A stretch of 64,000 bases of DNA from Mastigias papua (taxonomy: Eukaryota > Cnidaria > Scyphozoa > Rhizostomeae > Mastigiidae): assembly GCA_964019165.1 (NCBI GenBank), contig OZ025268.1:838001-902000 (forward strand). Reading direction: 5' to 3'. The notes beneath the pieces are model-generated. The model made no database searches. It saw only the letters and a program-made list of their open reading frames with translations, and was not told the DNA's origin. Every line of letters starts with the position of its first letter. The first letter of the stretch is position 1. The position numbers and the translations under genes were made by a program. Positions 52,201-64,000 of this stretch are shown piece after piece.

Positions 52201-55200
52201 TACGGAATCGTACAAGGGACTCGCCTTCACCTTTACAGTCAACTCGCCTAAGATAGGTTCGCAGAAGTCGGATATTCCACAAGTCGGTTTGTTTATCTAT
52301 TCCACGATTCTGTTGCCAGACTGAATAAAAAACTTGAAGCCTTTTGAAACAAAAGCAACTGCAAGTCTTTTTTGATTTGGCAACAGTTACATTGTTTTAG
52401 CTGTAAGATAAGTCGTCTTGCCATAGATTAATTTCATGCATGTCTAGGCTAAAATTCATGTAACTGAGATCTTTCCTAGCAAATGAAGTCTCTGACGCAC
52501 ATTTCTGGAAATCTCATAGAAATATTTTATTCAATTGAAAATAAGCTACTTTCAACTTTCAATTAATTTGTCAATCTGTTCATTAAAGCCCTAGCTAGAT
52601 TAAACAGGAACATCATTATTTTGAAATAAATAGGTTTTTGCTTGCTGTTCTGAGAATCTTTTGAAATTGTGATTTCAACAAGAACCAGTTTTTCTCTCTC
52701 AAACCAGTTTAATTCTTCAATTCGACTTCATGACAACTCATACATAACAGATATATGGATTGAGGTTCATTTTACAGAATTGATCGCTATATGTCCAAGT
52801 TGAACTCTGAACATTACCCTAATCTATTACAAAACGTTGCAAAGGTTAGCTCAGATCTGGTTGAGCTTATATCGATCTTAGACCGTTCTTTCATTTGTAT
52901 TGTTTGCTGTCTCATCTATGGTGCTGCAAAGTTTTCCAAACACTCTTTATAGCTATTTTTGCCCTTAAAATAATTCTCAATTACTTTCTGATCCACAAAG
53001 AGTGAGGAGTGACAACTATAAACACTATTGTATAACATCAAAGTTAAGACAGTATATGTTACAATTATTCATCCTTACTATGCCAAACGCCTTCTGCATT
53101 TGTTTCATAGCTTAGGTGTAGTAAATCGATGATGCGATACAGCGGAGGATAGATGAGACGGTCAGAGAATATGAGGACAGGCTAGCGTTTGGTCGATCAT
53201 AGGAAAATAATTTATTCGGAGAAGGACAGTATGCATAAAAGTTTGTGAATAGTGCATGAATGTGCATCGTATCTTCACGAACAACTTTGTTGTTCACAAT
53301 ACTATTGTATTGCAGACCAACTTTGCTGTTTCATTCTATCTAAGTTGTGTTTCAGTTTATGTTTAAAATTTTTACGTGAATTCTAAAGAGAAACTCAGAA
53401 TTCCATAGAAGCTTAAAGGCCTCTAAACTATAATTTCTCTTTTTTAACTGATTTTAATGGCCCGTGATAACATTGAACAGGCAAGTTTAAGTACAGTTAC
53501 ATTGCAAATATTTCATGATGACATTCTTAGCTCTTACTCATTGCTATGGTTCCTTCTCAGGCTTGAACGATATGTGAATTGTAGTTCCCAGACCTTCATG
53601 GTAATAGAAACAGAACTTTACGTCAACAGAAACAATAGCCCGGGTTGCATTGTGTTTGACTTCATGCTAGTATGGCCCGAACTTATTAAAATATCTTTTC
53701 ATTCGTCACACGTTGAAGACTCCCATAAAAATGTGGTTTCCTGCTAAATTCTGCATTCGTCCCTTCCAATCGCCATCTTGCTTTTCATTGTATGATGAAT
53801 TTGTGACAGTCAGCCTTCAAGAACCTAGTGTACATTGCATAAGTTTCTCTACTTGCAGTGGCCTGAATTTGTTATCAATTTGCTAACGTAAACAAGCAGT
53901 CTACCTTTTGTCCCATTAATAAAACTCTAACACATTGAGCATTGATGTTGCAAATGTTGTAGATACTTAATGATAGCAACTGCTGTGATATTGTGCTTTT
54001 CTTGTGGTATTTACAAAAGGGACGACAATTGAAACACGTCGGTGGGAAGGTTCCCTTATATGCAAATACTTCAATAATTAAACACTTATTCAGATATCGA
54101 TAAATTATATCGTGTTTTTATTGATAGGTGCTTGTTTAGAGGAGCCACTTAAGCAATAGTGCTATACGTCACGCGAGAGTTTAAATAAGTACGAGAGCCA
54201 GAGATACCCAAACATGACATTAAAGCAAAATAACTTTGCTTGAATGCAAATTTACAAATGAGACTTCAAAGCCAATTCAATGTAAATAAATTTCCACGTC
54301 AAATCCTTTCTAGCTGTCACATGCCAAATATTTACTAGATCCTGAAGTTGCATAATCTCTACAGAACCCTAGTGTCACAGAGCATTCCTCAGAAGTTTTC
54401 TTAAAGGGATTGCTGTGTTGATTGCCATTTATCTCGTAAAATCCGTGCATTTTTGAGGTTCGAAATACAACTGCTATCACCTCACAAGACCTTGTCATTT
54501 GGTCCGTTCTAATTACTATCTATTGAAATCACTTTGCTGGTTTAGTTATCCATCCTTATCAATCGATTCTCCTTTATATGACTTGAATTCTTCATAGTTC
54601 CTCCCCAAACTTGTTATAACAAATACAATCCAAGCAATGTTTTTTCACTTTATTTTTTTCTTGTTTTCTATATTAATATTTACATAATACCACTAACTAA
54701 AGCCACCTATTTCTGACATCACTAATGCATCATATATTGTCATGTAAATTATTCAAGTTTTCATTCGTGTTGTCATTAAATTCAACCATTTATTTTTACA
54801 AAGCTAGTTTACTAAAGCTATATCACTAACCGCAAATTAGAATCTTTTTGCAATCGACTTAATTCACTAATTCGCCAATTTAGTTTAATTTTGCATATAA
54901 ATTTTAATGTTGCTAAGTTTGGTTTTTTTCACAATTTAGCTCAGATTTCAAGCTAAGAAAGGCTATACCCCAGTTTACTCTGATCCAAGCTTATAAGTTT
55001 TAGTTGTATAGGGAAGAAATGTCTTTCAGGGGGGACAATCACTAACGGAGATTCTGTCCTGGGCTGCCATTCTTTTTCTTCGGAATTTCTATGTGCTTCT
55101 GTTCAACATGGAGTTGTCTCTTGTAGTTTGATGAGCTCTAGAAAACATCTTTCACCTTGGATACTGGCTACATTTTCACCCTGGAGAGGTTTTCAAGTAC

Positions 55201-58200
55201 AGCGGCCTTCAAATGGTCTAAAATGGGGATTTTGTAGGGCAGCTCTTTTGGCTATCCCCTTATCAGTCAGCAAATTCAGAAGAATATTTATGCCACCTTT
55301 CATTGCTTCCTTATGCACTGGCATGTTAGAACGTTTGTTTTGGTTGTTTGTTGTTTCATAATTTTTTATAGTAAATAAGCAGAATTAAGCGTATCACCAT
55401 TCTGCTTCCATGTTTTGACTCAATGTCTATTTTTTCAGGTACTAATGCCCCCTCATGAACCAGCCGACACCTATTTGTTGGGCTCCTATGCTTCATACCC
55501 TCCTCACCCAATGGAAACAATAATGTCTCACTTCTTACTACATTCGCCCTTATTCGCGACACTTCCGCTTTAACAATATGTTGAGAAATTCGTTATCTTC
55601 ATCTAGACTTTCTTGTACAAGCTAATACCTCAATACATTTCTCCTTATGCTTGCACCATATTAAGCTTTGCTGGCTGATTATTATGTATAGTCCTTCAAA
55701 CAATATGATTTAGTCCCGTGACTGCCAATTTAGCACTAGTCAGTGTACTCAGTTACTCAAGATGGCAAGAAATGTTTGCATTAATATCCATGAACTCATA
55801 GAGAATGATAAGATATCCCTTATTATTTCATACTGCTTTCCCAGAAATTGGACTATTGATGAAAATATTAACATTTATGATCAATTTGCTATTGATTCTA
55901 CAAAAGGAGTCTCAATTACAAATATTGACGAATTGGTAGGATAAGATTTTAGGCAGGTGCTTGCTTTTGAAGCGCTTTTGAAGTTGCTGAAAGCTTTTAA
56001 TGATCAATATGTACATACATACCAAAAACTGCGTGTCAAGTAAGGTCACACTGAAACCCTGTCTCCCATTTAGTGCAGAGTATTCGGTATGTTCAATAAA
56101 AACATGAGTTTATCTATCCATGCAATCAATTCTAAAGCATTGCTATAATAAATTATTGGTTTACCAACCCACAAGACTCTCCTTGTTGGTCAAAATTGAG
56201 TTTAATTAGTAAACTTTGGTAAATTGGTAAATGTTAGCAACAAAAACTACGTTTCTTGCAAAATTCTAAGTTAAATCATGGCCCATATCCAAAGGGGGGC
56301 TTGGGAGGTCATATTCTTCCAGAAAAATTCCAGTCAGCAAATAACCAAAATTTTCATTTCTTTCGGCAATGTTTCTTATCTTTTTGTGTATTAGGAACGT
56401 ACAAAGAAGAATTAGATGTATTATTCATAAGATACTATGTCAAATATTCATAAAATCTTCCCTTATAAGCAAATATTCTTCAACCCCAGGACCCATGGCC
56501 ATTTTCATTGGCAAAATGCAGGTAGTTTACTCTGCGTCGAAAGTTCCGGAAACGGCCCTGGTTGAATGTTTTGAGCATAGATGTGACGAATTGCTGCAAT
56601 TGAAATTACTGTATTTAGGCCAAGAGAAGACGCTTTTCACGGATGATCTGAAGGTTTCTTTGAAGATTTGAGCTGCACTCTGTCAGTCAAGCAACCTCGA
56701 CAGCCGATGTAAAATTTTGATTTTAAATATATGTAACTATAGCTGTGTCTTGCAGTCAATATTCATAGCACTCACTTGCATGGAATTGCACACATAGCTA
56801 TCATGAGCTACTATGCGCAAAATGGCTGCTTTTCACGTGATTAATCATTCTAAAGATCAAGTAAAATCGATCAACAGCTTGATCTAATTACTCTGTCAAT
56901 TGTTTTGCAGCTGTATTTACATTGATATTATATTTTCTGTTATTGTAGATTAAATCTTCGAAAAGAAATGCCTTATGTCCACTCTGGTAATTCAGTTTTT
57001 GACGAATGTCTTGCAATTATTAATAAAAGGTGGCTATGATCCAATATATGTCTGTGAAGCTGAAAAGTAATTGTGAAATATTCTGTTAAATGCATTAGCA
57101 GTGATGTTCTTCTCGATTTGAATAGAATCACAGAATAGTTTTCTGGTTTTCACTGCATACAACTAATTACATTAAAACTCTCATCGCAAAAGTACGATGT
57201 TTTGCAGGGATAAGCAATGATATATGTTTGGGTGGAAATCATTTGGCTTCCGATTGCATCAGTGTTTAATTATGTTTTGACAGAAAATCTGTTGGGCTTT
57301 TTAATGCAATCCCAATTTCAGTGTTCTTGGTCTAGGTACAGCTATTTATTTCACATTGTTCCTTTAATAATTGGTTTCTACAAAACATCGCAACACACCT
57401 AGCTAAAATGCATAATGTTGTGTTGTTTGCACTGCGTTTAGTATAATTGAAAATAAATCTGGTGCCATGTTCAGACTGCCATCTGCACAATATGTCGTAC
57501 ATTTTAGGCCGTTTCTGCATGCAGAGGGCTGACTCTCGAGTTTGCATTTATAATCAAATATCATCCCACCAGCAGTCTGATCTCTCATTGCTTTTCAGTT
57601 AATTGCAACAGGCAAAATTATCGACCTTTCCATCGCTAAATGTATGGATGGGATTTAGAGACAAATCAAGGACTATATGAAGATTTTGATGAATATGAGA
57701 ATATACTAGCCACACTAGGATAGGCCTATCTCCACATCCACATACCACGTAACGGATATTTGAACACACGGAAACAAGAAGTGTCGTGACAAAAGAAGCT
57801 TGTGATGGATTTAGATGAGCAAAGGGTGACAAAGTCTTTGATTTTCTGATTTTTTTTTCGAACTTTCATTTGATGTACACAGAAGATAGAAGTACGTTAA
57901 CACAGATATCTCACTGGACGTAACGAGGAAGCAAAAGGCACAAAATCCATAACGGAGCTTCTTTTCCATCCATTCATGCCTTGACAGAAATTCCGTTAAT
58001 ATTGCTTCCTGCCTCTCCTTCACAGAATACCTATTCCTTGAGAACATGATGATGTTGGACCTAGAATTTTGCGTTTTATGCGTTCTGTTTTATTCCTTCA
58101 AGTCGTCCAGAAAGGGCGAAGTTGACATTTAGGATGGGTCTAAAAAATTAGAATTGTTTAAAAAAAGAGTGCTGTCAATTAAAGAGAGAACAATCCATAA

Positions 58201-58714
58201 GCATACATTCGTTATTTAGTGCCCATTTTTATCATGGCAATTAAAAATTGATGCTGTTTTCAAGAAAAGTCTATTTGCATGTCTTACATGTCACAATAGG
58301 ATTACTAAAGACAGTTTTCTTTTTCAAAAGGCAATGTTTATCTTCAGTACTTTAACAAAGAAACTTTTATTTTTCATCTTTGCTTGATTGAAAGAGTCGC
58401 TTTACAACAAAAATACACTAAATATGGAGAGTAAAATGAAGTTTGTTTGCTTTCATAAATTAATAACAACTCATCGATAAAAATCAGTGTCTTGGCTAGG
58501 ATGTTTCCTACACAAGTTTGCACACCAAGCATAAGATTCATTTGTGTTGTATTAAGTTGAAATACAAAATCTTTAATCAAAGATAGATAAAATATAGCTT
58601 TTTATGCCAATAATGCCTAATCCCGTAAAAAGAAGCGGGTATTACATAAGTTAACATGAGATACAGTGAATTGAAGTACTACGTATATGGTTTATAAGTT
58701 CCCATCTGATGTAT
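52201..58714. other. Gene-poor spacer, right part
   Basis: No confident gene. Open stretches at 53457-53747, 55762-55944 and 56369-56671 show no recognised motif; only the last has a possible exon context (listed separately). Confidence 0.35.
56488..56671 (+). other. Possible isolated coding exon, unrecognised
   Basis: After a pyrimidine-rich caaccccag the frame is open for about 60 codons to TGA, with protein-like composition (PETALVECFEHRCDELLQLK). No partner exon, promoter or family was identified. It could be a remnant exon or chance. Confidence 0.2.
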
Positions 58715-58965
58715 TACTTTTTCTTCTTCTCTTTTCCTTCTGCTTCTCGTGCACACTGACTCTTTCCTCGTTCAACTTTCCACAGGTTTGACGAATCATC
58801 TATCTCCATTCTGATTGGTCCTCTACTTATGCTCTCCACTGATCACGTGCTTGGCCACTTTTCAGCACATGTTTGCACGTGTCTTTATACCTGAGCTTAG
58901 GATGATCAACAGATCGTGTCCCTTTAGCTAATTCCCCATACAATAAGGTTTTCATTGGACGATCA
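58715..58965 (-). mobile_element. LINE 3'-end coding remnant
   Basis: On the minus strand translation gives MKTLLYGELAKGTRSVDHPK, followed by LRYKDTCKHVLK, then QWRA. This is the post-RT C-terminal segment common in animal LINEs (usually YGEL..G.R..G.P.LRYKD..K). Two stop codons interrupt the rest, so it is dead. It is not obviously the same copy as the RT fragment at 27.9 kb. Confidence 0.7.
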
Positions 58966-59180
58966 AAGGTATTTTAAATATACAACATGTAGCTCTATTT
59001 CAGCTTTGAGGCCTCGCAGTGATTCCTCGTCCCCTTCTTTCTTCATCGATGGTTTTACATGCACGTTTGTTTTAACTGCAAATCATTCGTGTTTACTCCA
59101 ATTTGGAATCTGTTCAAAGTAAAAGCTGTGGCGATGGAACATTACACATCTTGATTTTGTCTACAAATGCCATAAAATAT

Positions 59181-62100
59181 ATGCCCGGTTTGTTTAGGCC
59201 CGGCAGTACAGTAGGGTGCAGGGGTGCCACACCCATAGTTTTTCTGTTCATACTATCAACGTTTGGAGTCCATGTTCAAGACAGTAAATATTACAGACAT
59301 AGGCAAATCACTGTTTTATGTTCACAGAAATTTGGCCGTCCATTTATTTCGGGAATTCTCTGAGAATTGCAGAGAGTTTTGTAGCAATTTAGTATGGAGG
59401 GTTAAAACTAGCTGCTTGTTTTGTCAAAATCTTTATTTAGTGCCGTAATTTACCGTTTGCATCTTGTTTGCCATGCATTGAAGCCAACTGCACTTGAGCT
59501 TATTTGTAGAGAGTAGCTTACCGAAGAACTATCACTATAGTTTTAACAGCCTATGGCTACCTATTCTTACATTCATGAAAGCTAAATATTTTTTACACAT
59601 AAGATTTCCTCTCTTTCCCTTTAGGTGTGCACCCGAATCACGTTGGATTCAGTTTATGCAAGAAAGGTGTCCAAAATGCTTCATCAACTGAAACAATAAT
59701 AGGCCCTTGGAGTACTAAACCACTCAGTAATCGTGGTCTTTACCTTTTAGGCGTAGACTTTGATAATGGAAACGTAGCCCCAATAATGCCTTCATCCGGA
59801 ATTTATTTTTTTCTCCTCAAAATATACTTGAAGAATACTAGTCCAATGTCTCGATATGGTGTTCGCTTAAAGTCATCTTATTCAGATCGGACCCTCTCAG
59901 CTTGGACAAGTAATTATAACTCAAATGGCGAACTAACGCTGTCCGATAATATCAGATTGTCAGTTGGCGAGAAGGTGTTCGTAAAATTGCGGATGGAAAA
60001 TGGAAATGTTGAAATATCAGAACAGTCGTGGTTCTCTATGCAGCTGCTAGGCCAGTTTAGCTTATTGCCAAGTTTCTTAGCTCGACCTGTTGTCGACGAG
60101 AGATTTCTTCCAAACAAGAATGCCCAAATTTATAACTGGAGGGTATATCACGAGAGCATGACTAGCTTTTCAGGTGCTGGAGGGATCTTTGTGCCAATCA
60201 CCGCTGGATATTACATATGCAACTTAAATCTTGTTATGGAAGATGTTTATGGAGTGGTTGACATCACGTTCAATAACGGCAAGCAAGATATATTTTCGGT
60301 ATCAAAGCAATTCGAGCACCGAGAATCTATTGCTTCTTTTCATCTTAGTAAGATTTTCAGTCTGCAGAAAAATATGGTTCTTAGGCCTAGATTCACATCA
60401 ATGAATGCAAGTTTTGTAATTTCCAAGACGACTACTTTTTCTTGCACACTTTCGGATCACAAGGAAAAATCAATGGAATTGTTCATTGCTCCTTCAACTG
60501 ATCTAAAATTTGATACGCGAAAATGGGTGGAAGTGAATTTATGGCAAGTAAGCAAAAGCACTGAATATTTTGAGCTTCTGAAAATAGATGGGAAAGTCTT
60601 TTCTAAATCAGAAGTTAGCCTCGTTCTTGTCAGCTTGTCTCTCACTGTCAAATCTTCAAAAAATGGTAGAGTTGTTGTTGCTGCTATTCCAGGAGGTGTG
60701 AAAAGTAAGGATGGGGTTTGTAGGTCGATTTTGCAGCTTCGAAGCAATATTTTAGCGACTGCTTGTTTTACATGTTACATTAAAGTGAGAGAACGAGAAT
60801 CCAGTTACATCTCTGTGTTTATAGAAAATGAACCACATACAAGTTTAAAAATACAAAGCGGTGAGCTGAAAGTCGTTGCTGTGGAGCAACCTTCATCTGT
60901 TTTGACGATTCCATTTTTGGGCACTGACTGTATCCTAAGTTCAGCTGCTCTTGGATCGAGCAATGGCTGGAAAGTCTTCAAGATAGACAAACACAATCAT
61001 AACAGCCCTTTTAAAGCCAGTAGCATATACTGGGGTGTTGAGGAATGCAGTTTCTCACCGAAGGAGAATGGTATCTACTACATATCAGCTAACTTGCAAG
61101 CAGCCGTCAGGAATATTTCTTTTGATGTTAGCGGTACATTTGAAGCGAAGATCGTAGTTTTGGGCAACAAGAAAAGAAACCCTATTGACTTACAGTATAA
61201 TATCCGTGAGCTACATGGTGGTAATAGTTCATTAATTCTGGCAGGGACATTTTTCTTGAAGTCAAATGATAAGATTTATATAACTTATAGATGTGCCATG
61301 TGCAAAATATCAAAGCTGTCCGGTTTCTCTGCAGTTTGGTTATTCAAACTTTTTAAAGTGGAAGGCTTTTCAACTACGATTGCGAAAAGTACGCCACTTT
61401 CTATCAATGGAATGAAAGTCATTGATAAATGGTCACATTACTTCTCAAACTTCATACGGACCGATTCATTCCTATTTCAGAATGGCACATATAAAGCACC
61501 TTTTGAAGGTTTGTTCCTGGTCACGTGCAGTATCACGGTGCAGAACCTGTCTGAAAATGCAATTCTGAAGCTGCGATTGAATGTGGCAGGAAGCAAGAAA
61601 TCATACACAGAGTATTTCTACACCAGTTCTAAAGAGAGAAAGATCAGTTCCCTAACCACAAGCATACCTGTATGGCTTATGCAAGGGCAAGCAATTTCAC
61701 TATGTCTAGAAACAGAGAGTAATCAGCACAAAGAAGAGAATGTGATATTAAGAAGTGGAAGCACATTTGCTATTGTTGCTATTATTGATTCGCAAGACAA
61801 TCCAGTGCCAGGGTTTGCTCTTTCTTTGCGAGAAAATTTAAAGTCATCAATCGTTATGCCCAGTAGATCACTTCTTGGCTGGACCGATGAGAAAATGGAA
61901 GGTGCTTTTTTCAACGAGAGACCTGATCTGTTCAAATTTAACAAACGGCAAGGAGAGATAAGTATTGAAAAACCAGCGGTGATAATGCTAAATATTATAG
62001 TTAATACAGAATCGAAAGAAAACAAGGAACTGGCCCTTTACGTTAAATTTGAAGAGAAAGACGTTGAGAGAGTTTTCACTTCAAGGAGATTGCGTCATGG

Positions 62101-63606
62101 AGAAAGCAAATCACATGGGCCATTCAAGATTTCTCTAGTGTTGTACATCAGAAGCAAGAAGACAATCAGAGTGGAAGTAAGACAGCTTGAAAGAAAACAT
62201 GGCACTTACGATGTACTTGAGAATACAGTCATGTCGGCAATTTTTTTGTCAAGTGTTCCATCAAAGCCTGGATTAATGTTAGGTGTAAGAAGGTATAGCG
62301 TCAAATCGGAAGGAAAGAAGACATTTTATCGATGTGAGTGTGTAAACTGTTTTTTGTCTTGTTTATCACATGAAAACACTATTGTGAAAGTAAATGATAA
62401 GATATAGAGGAGTGTAATCCTGTATTGAGTACTGCTTTCAAGGAATGCATACTTTGCTTTTCCAAAGAATACAAGTTACACAAGTAGGCATTTTGATCAG
62501 GATGCTGATAAATTGTTATTACAGCTGGACCTTTGTATCTCAACTAAGCCTATAGCGGTCCTTTACTTTCAAGTCGAAACTTAATTAAAATAATGCCTTT
62601 TACTTTCCAGTAAAAATGAAAAACACATGTAAAGGATGTTACCAAGGTGGAATTATATATGATGAAAGCCAAGGTCATTTCAAAATTCCCTTTGCAGGTG
62701 AAAATGCATTTTTTAAGTTTGAGTAATTGTTCAATTATTTCTAATTTTTTAAAAAAGCACATAGTTTGTTTGGTACACTGGCCCCAAACATGCAACTCTT
62801 TATTCTTTTGTATATCTTAGGATGTTCCTGACAATGGAAGGTGGATTTGAAATATAAGAAATATTTGAAATATAAGAAATATTTGAAATATAAGAAATAT
62901 TTGAAATATAAGAAATATTTGAAATATAAGAAATATTTGAAATATAAGAAATATTTGTTTACGGTATTGTTCTCAGGATTGTTATAGATTTTGTGGCCAA
63001 CAGAAACTCTGTTTGAAATTTACAGAAATGAAAAGATGTTGTAAGATGTGAGAGGACAAGGAACTGTCGATCTTTTCTATCTTTCTATTTTGTTTATCTT
63101 TCTATTTTGTTTATCTTTCTATTTATCCATCTGCTCTATCTTTCGTTTCTCCAAAACAGAGAGACTGGTGACTTGTTTCAAGAAGCATTTTTGTATACAA
63201 ATCTCTTCCTATCTAGCTTAATTAAAATCTCATTTACGAACGACATGTAGTCTTATATTTATGGCCTAAGTGAACAATATTTATGAATTTCCAGGGAGAT
63301 ATCTGATTTCGGTGAATTTTAACTATCTACTGAAGTCCGATTCAGCTACTTTTTCACATTGTGGCATGTTCTCAATCGAGGCTGGTGATTTCCTTGTTAT
63401 GAGGAACGTTGGAAGTGGTGGTCGATTTCAGCTCACCGAATTGTTCTACTTCACGAAATCTGAACGTTTAGCATTCGTTTGCCACTCGAATGATGAGATA
63501 GAGCTGGTTGGTCGGAATTTCATCTCGATTACGTTACTTCAATTTAGCATCCCTTTCACCGACAGCAAGATCATAAGAAGAGCGCACAACGGAGGTATTC
63601 AAAGTG
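59181..63606 (+). CDS. Gene F: second protein with tandem C1q/TNF-like modules, 5' part (continues past the right edge)
   Basis: Exons 59181-59283, 59625-62333, 62611-62697 and 63295-63606 are all joined in phase 1, giving 1070 codons. The next exon is off the window. Exon 1 gives a signal-like start with the hydrophobic core PIVFLFILSTFGV. It is the nearest candidate with the right phase and is less certain than the rest. The 2709-nt exon 2 holds about six modules with motifs SGIYFFLLKIYL, AGYYICNLNLV, NGIYYISANLQ and EGLFLVTCSITV, and closing strands GFSAVWLF and GSTFAIVAII. Exons 3 and 4 complete a further module (GHFKIPFAG…GRYLISVNFNYL). Module plan, giant exon and signal-exon phase match gene E, so the two are paralogues, transcribed divergently. 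Some modules lack the usual glycines, so sequence constraint looks weaker. Whether Ig, EGF and TM parts follow cannot be seen. Confidence 0.75.
62845..62952. repeat. 18-bp tandem repeat, six copies
   Basis: The unit atttgaaatataagaaat is repeated six times without change, in the intron between exons 3 and 4 of gene F. Confidence 0.95.
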
Positions 63607-64000
63607 GTATGTAATAGCTATGATCTTTTATTTCCTATGTACCTCAAAATGTTCAATATATCTAATATGACAGCAGCAAATACAGGAATAGAAGTTAGAA
63701 TTGAAAATATCCCATTGAGGTGTAATGATGACCATGACTAAAATAGTTTATGTGCTATGCTCCATAAGCTTTAAGCCCAACCTGGCTACTCTAATTGATT
63801 GTAATGAAGTGAAGTCATCAATCATGAATCTATTGCGAAGTATTCTCTTAATTAAATTCTTAATAAATCCTCGCTAAATGTCATGGCTCTATATGTATGC
63901 CTTTGGCATATATGAAAGTTTAATTTGTATATAAAGCTCAGTAATTTTTATTTGTAGTACACTCTTGTGCTATTCTGTTGTATTTTCCAATTCACTGTCT
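63607..64000 (+). other. Start of gene F intron 4
   Basis: After the donor G|GTATGT at 63607 no further coding segment is visible up to the window end. Confidence 0.5.

Overview
The window looks like nuclear DNA of an intron-rich, AT-rich invertebrate animal, most likely a cnidarian. The evidence is GT-AG spliced genes with phase-1 modular exons, PAN-like plus fucolectin (FTP/F5-8C) secreted lectins, a metazoan SR splicing factor, long C1q/TNF-like + Ig + EGF receptors, and LINE, SINE and MITE debris. The taxon is inference from domain content. All exon structures below were assembled by hand from splice sites, reading phase and paralogue comparison, without transcript data.

Layout. (1) 0-19.5 kb: a cluster of four related lectin genes. 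Two are on the minus strand: A at 450-2921, cut by the left edge, and D at 5344-10513, a decayed copy. Two are on the plus strand: B at 12659-14717 and C at 16419-19481, each intact with 4 exons and 284 codons. The common plan is a signal peptide with a PAN/apple-like exon, a short Cys-rich exon, and two exons forming one FTP lectin domain. (2) 21.5-24.3 kb: a five-exon SRSF7/9G8-like gene (RRM, CCHC knuckle, RS region, acidic tail). (3) 24.3-30.3 kb: noncoding DNA with LINE debris, four long TA arrays and a 105-bp palindrome that carries a hammerhead-ribozyme-like core. (4) 30.4-43.6 kb, minus strand: a 16-exon gene for a predicted 1819-residue type I membrane protein. Its order is signal peptide, about nine tandem C1q/TNF-like modules, one Ig domain, seven EGF-CA modules, a transmembrane helix and a short tail with a YxxM motif. 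(5) 43.6-59.1 kb: a gene-poor spacer with a SINE, a hAT-like MITE with target-site duplication, a LINE tail and satellites. (6) 59.2 kb to the right edge, plus strand: the 5' part of a second gene with at least seven tandem modules of the same type, divergent from the first.

How it fits together: the window is dominated by secreted or surface proteins built from binding modules (FTP lectin, PAN, C1q-like, Ig, EGF). An innate recognition or cell-adhesion role is plausible for the lectins and the two large proteins, but nothing in the sequence proves it. The least familiar item is the pair of divergent genes with tandem C1q-like modules, one of which shows the full C1q-array-Ig-EGF-TM architecture.
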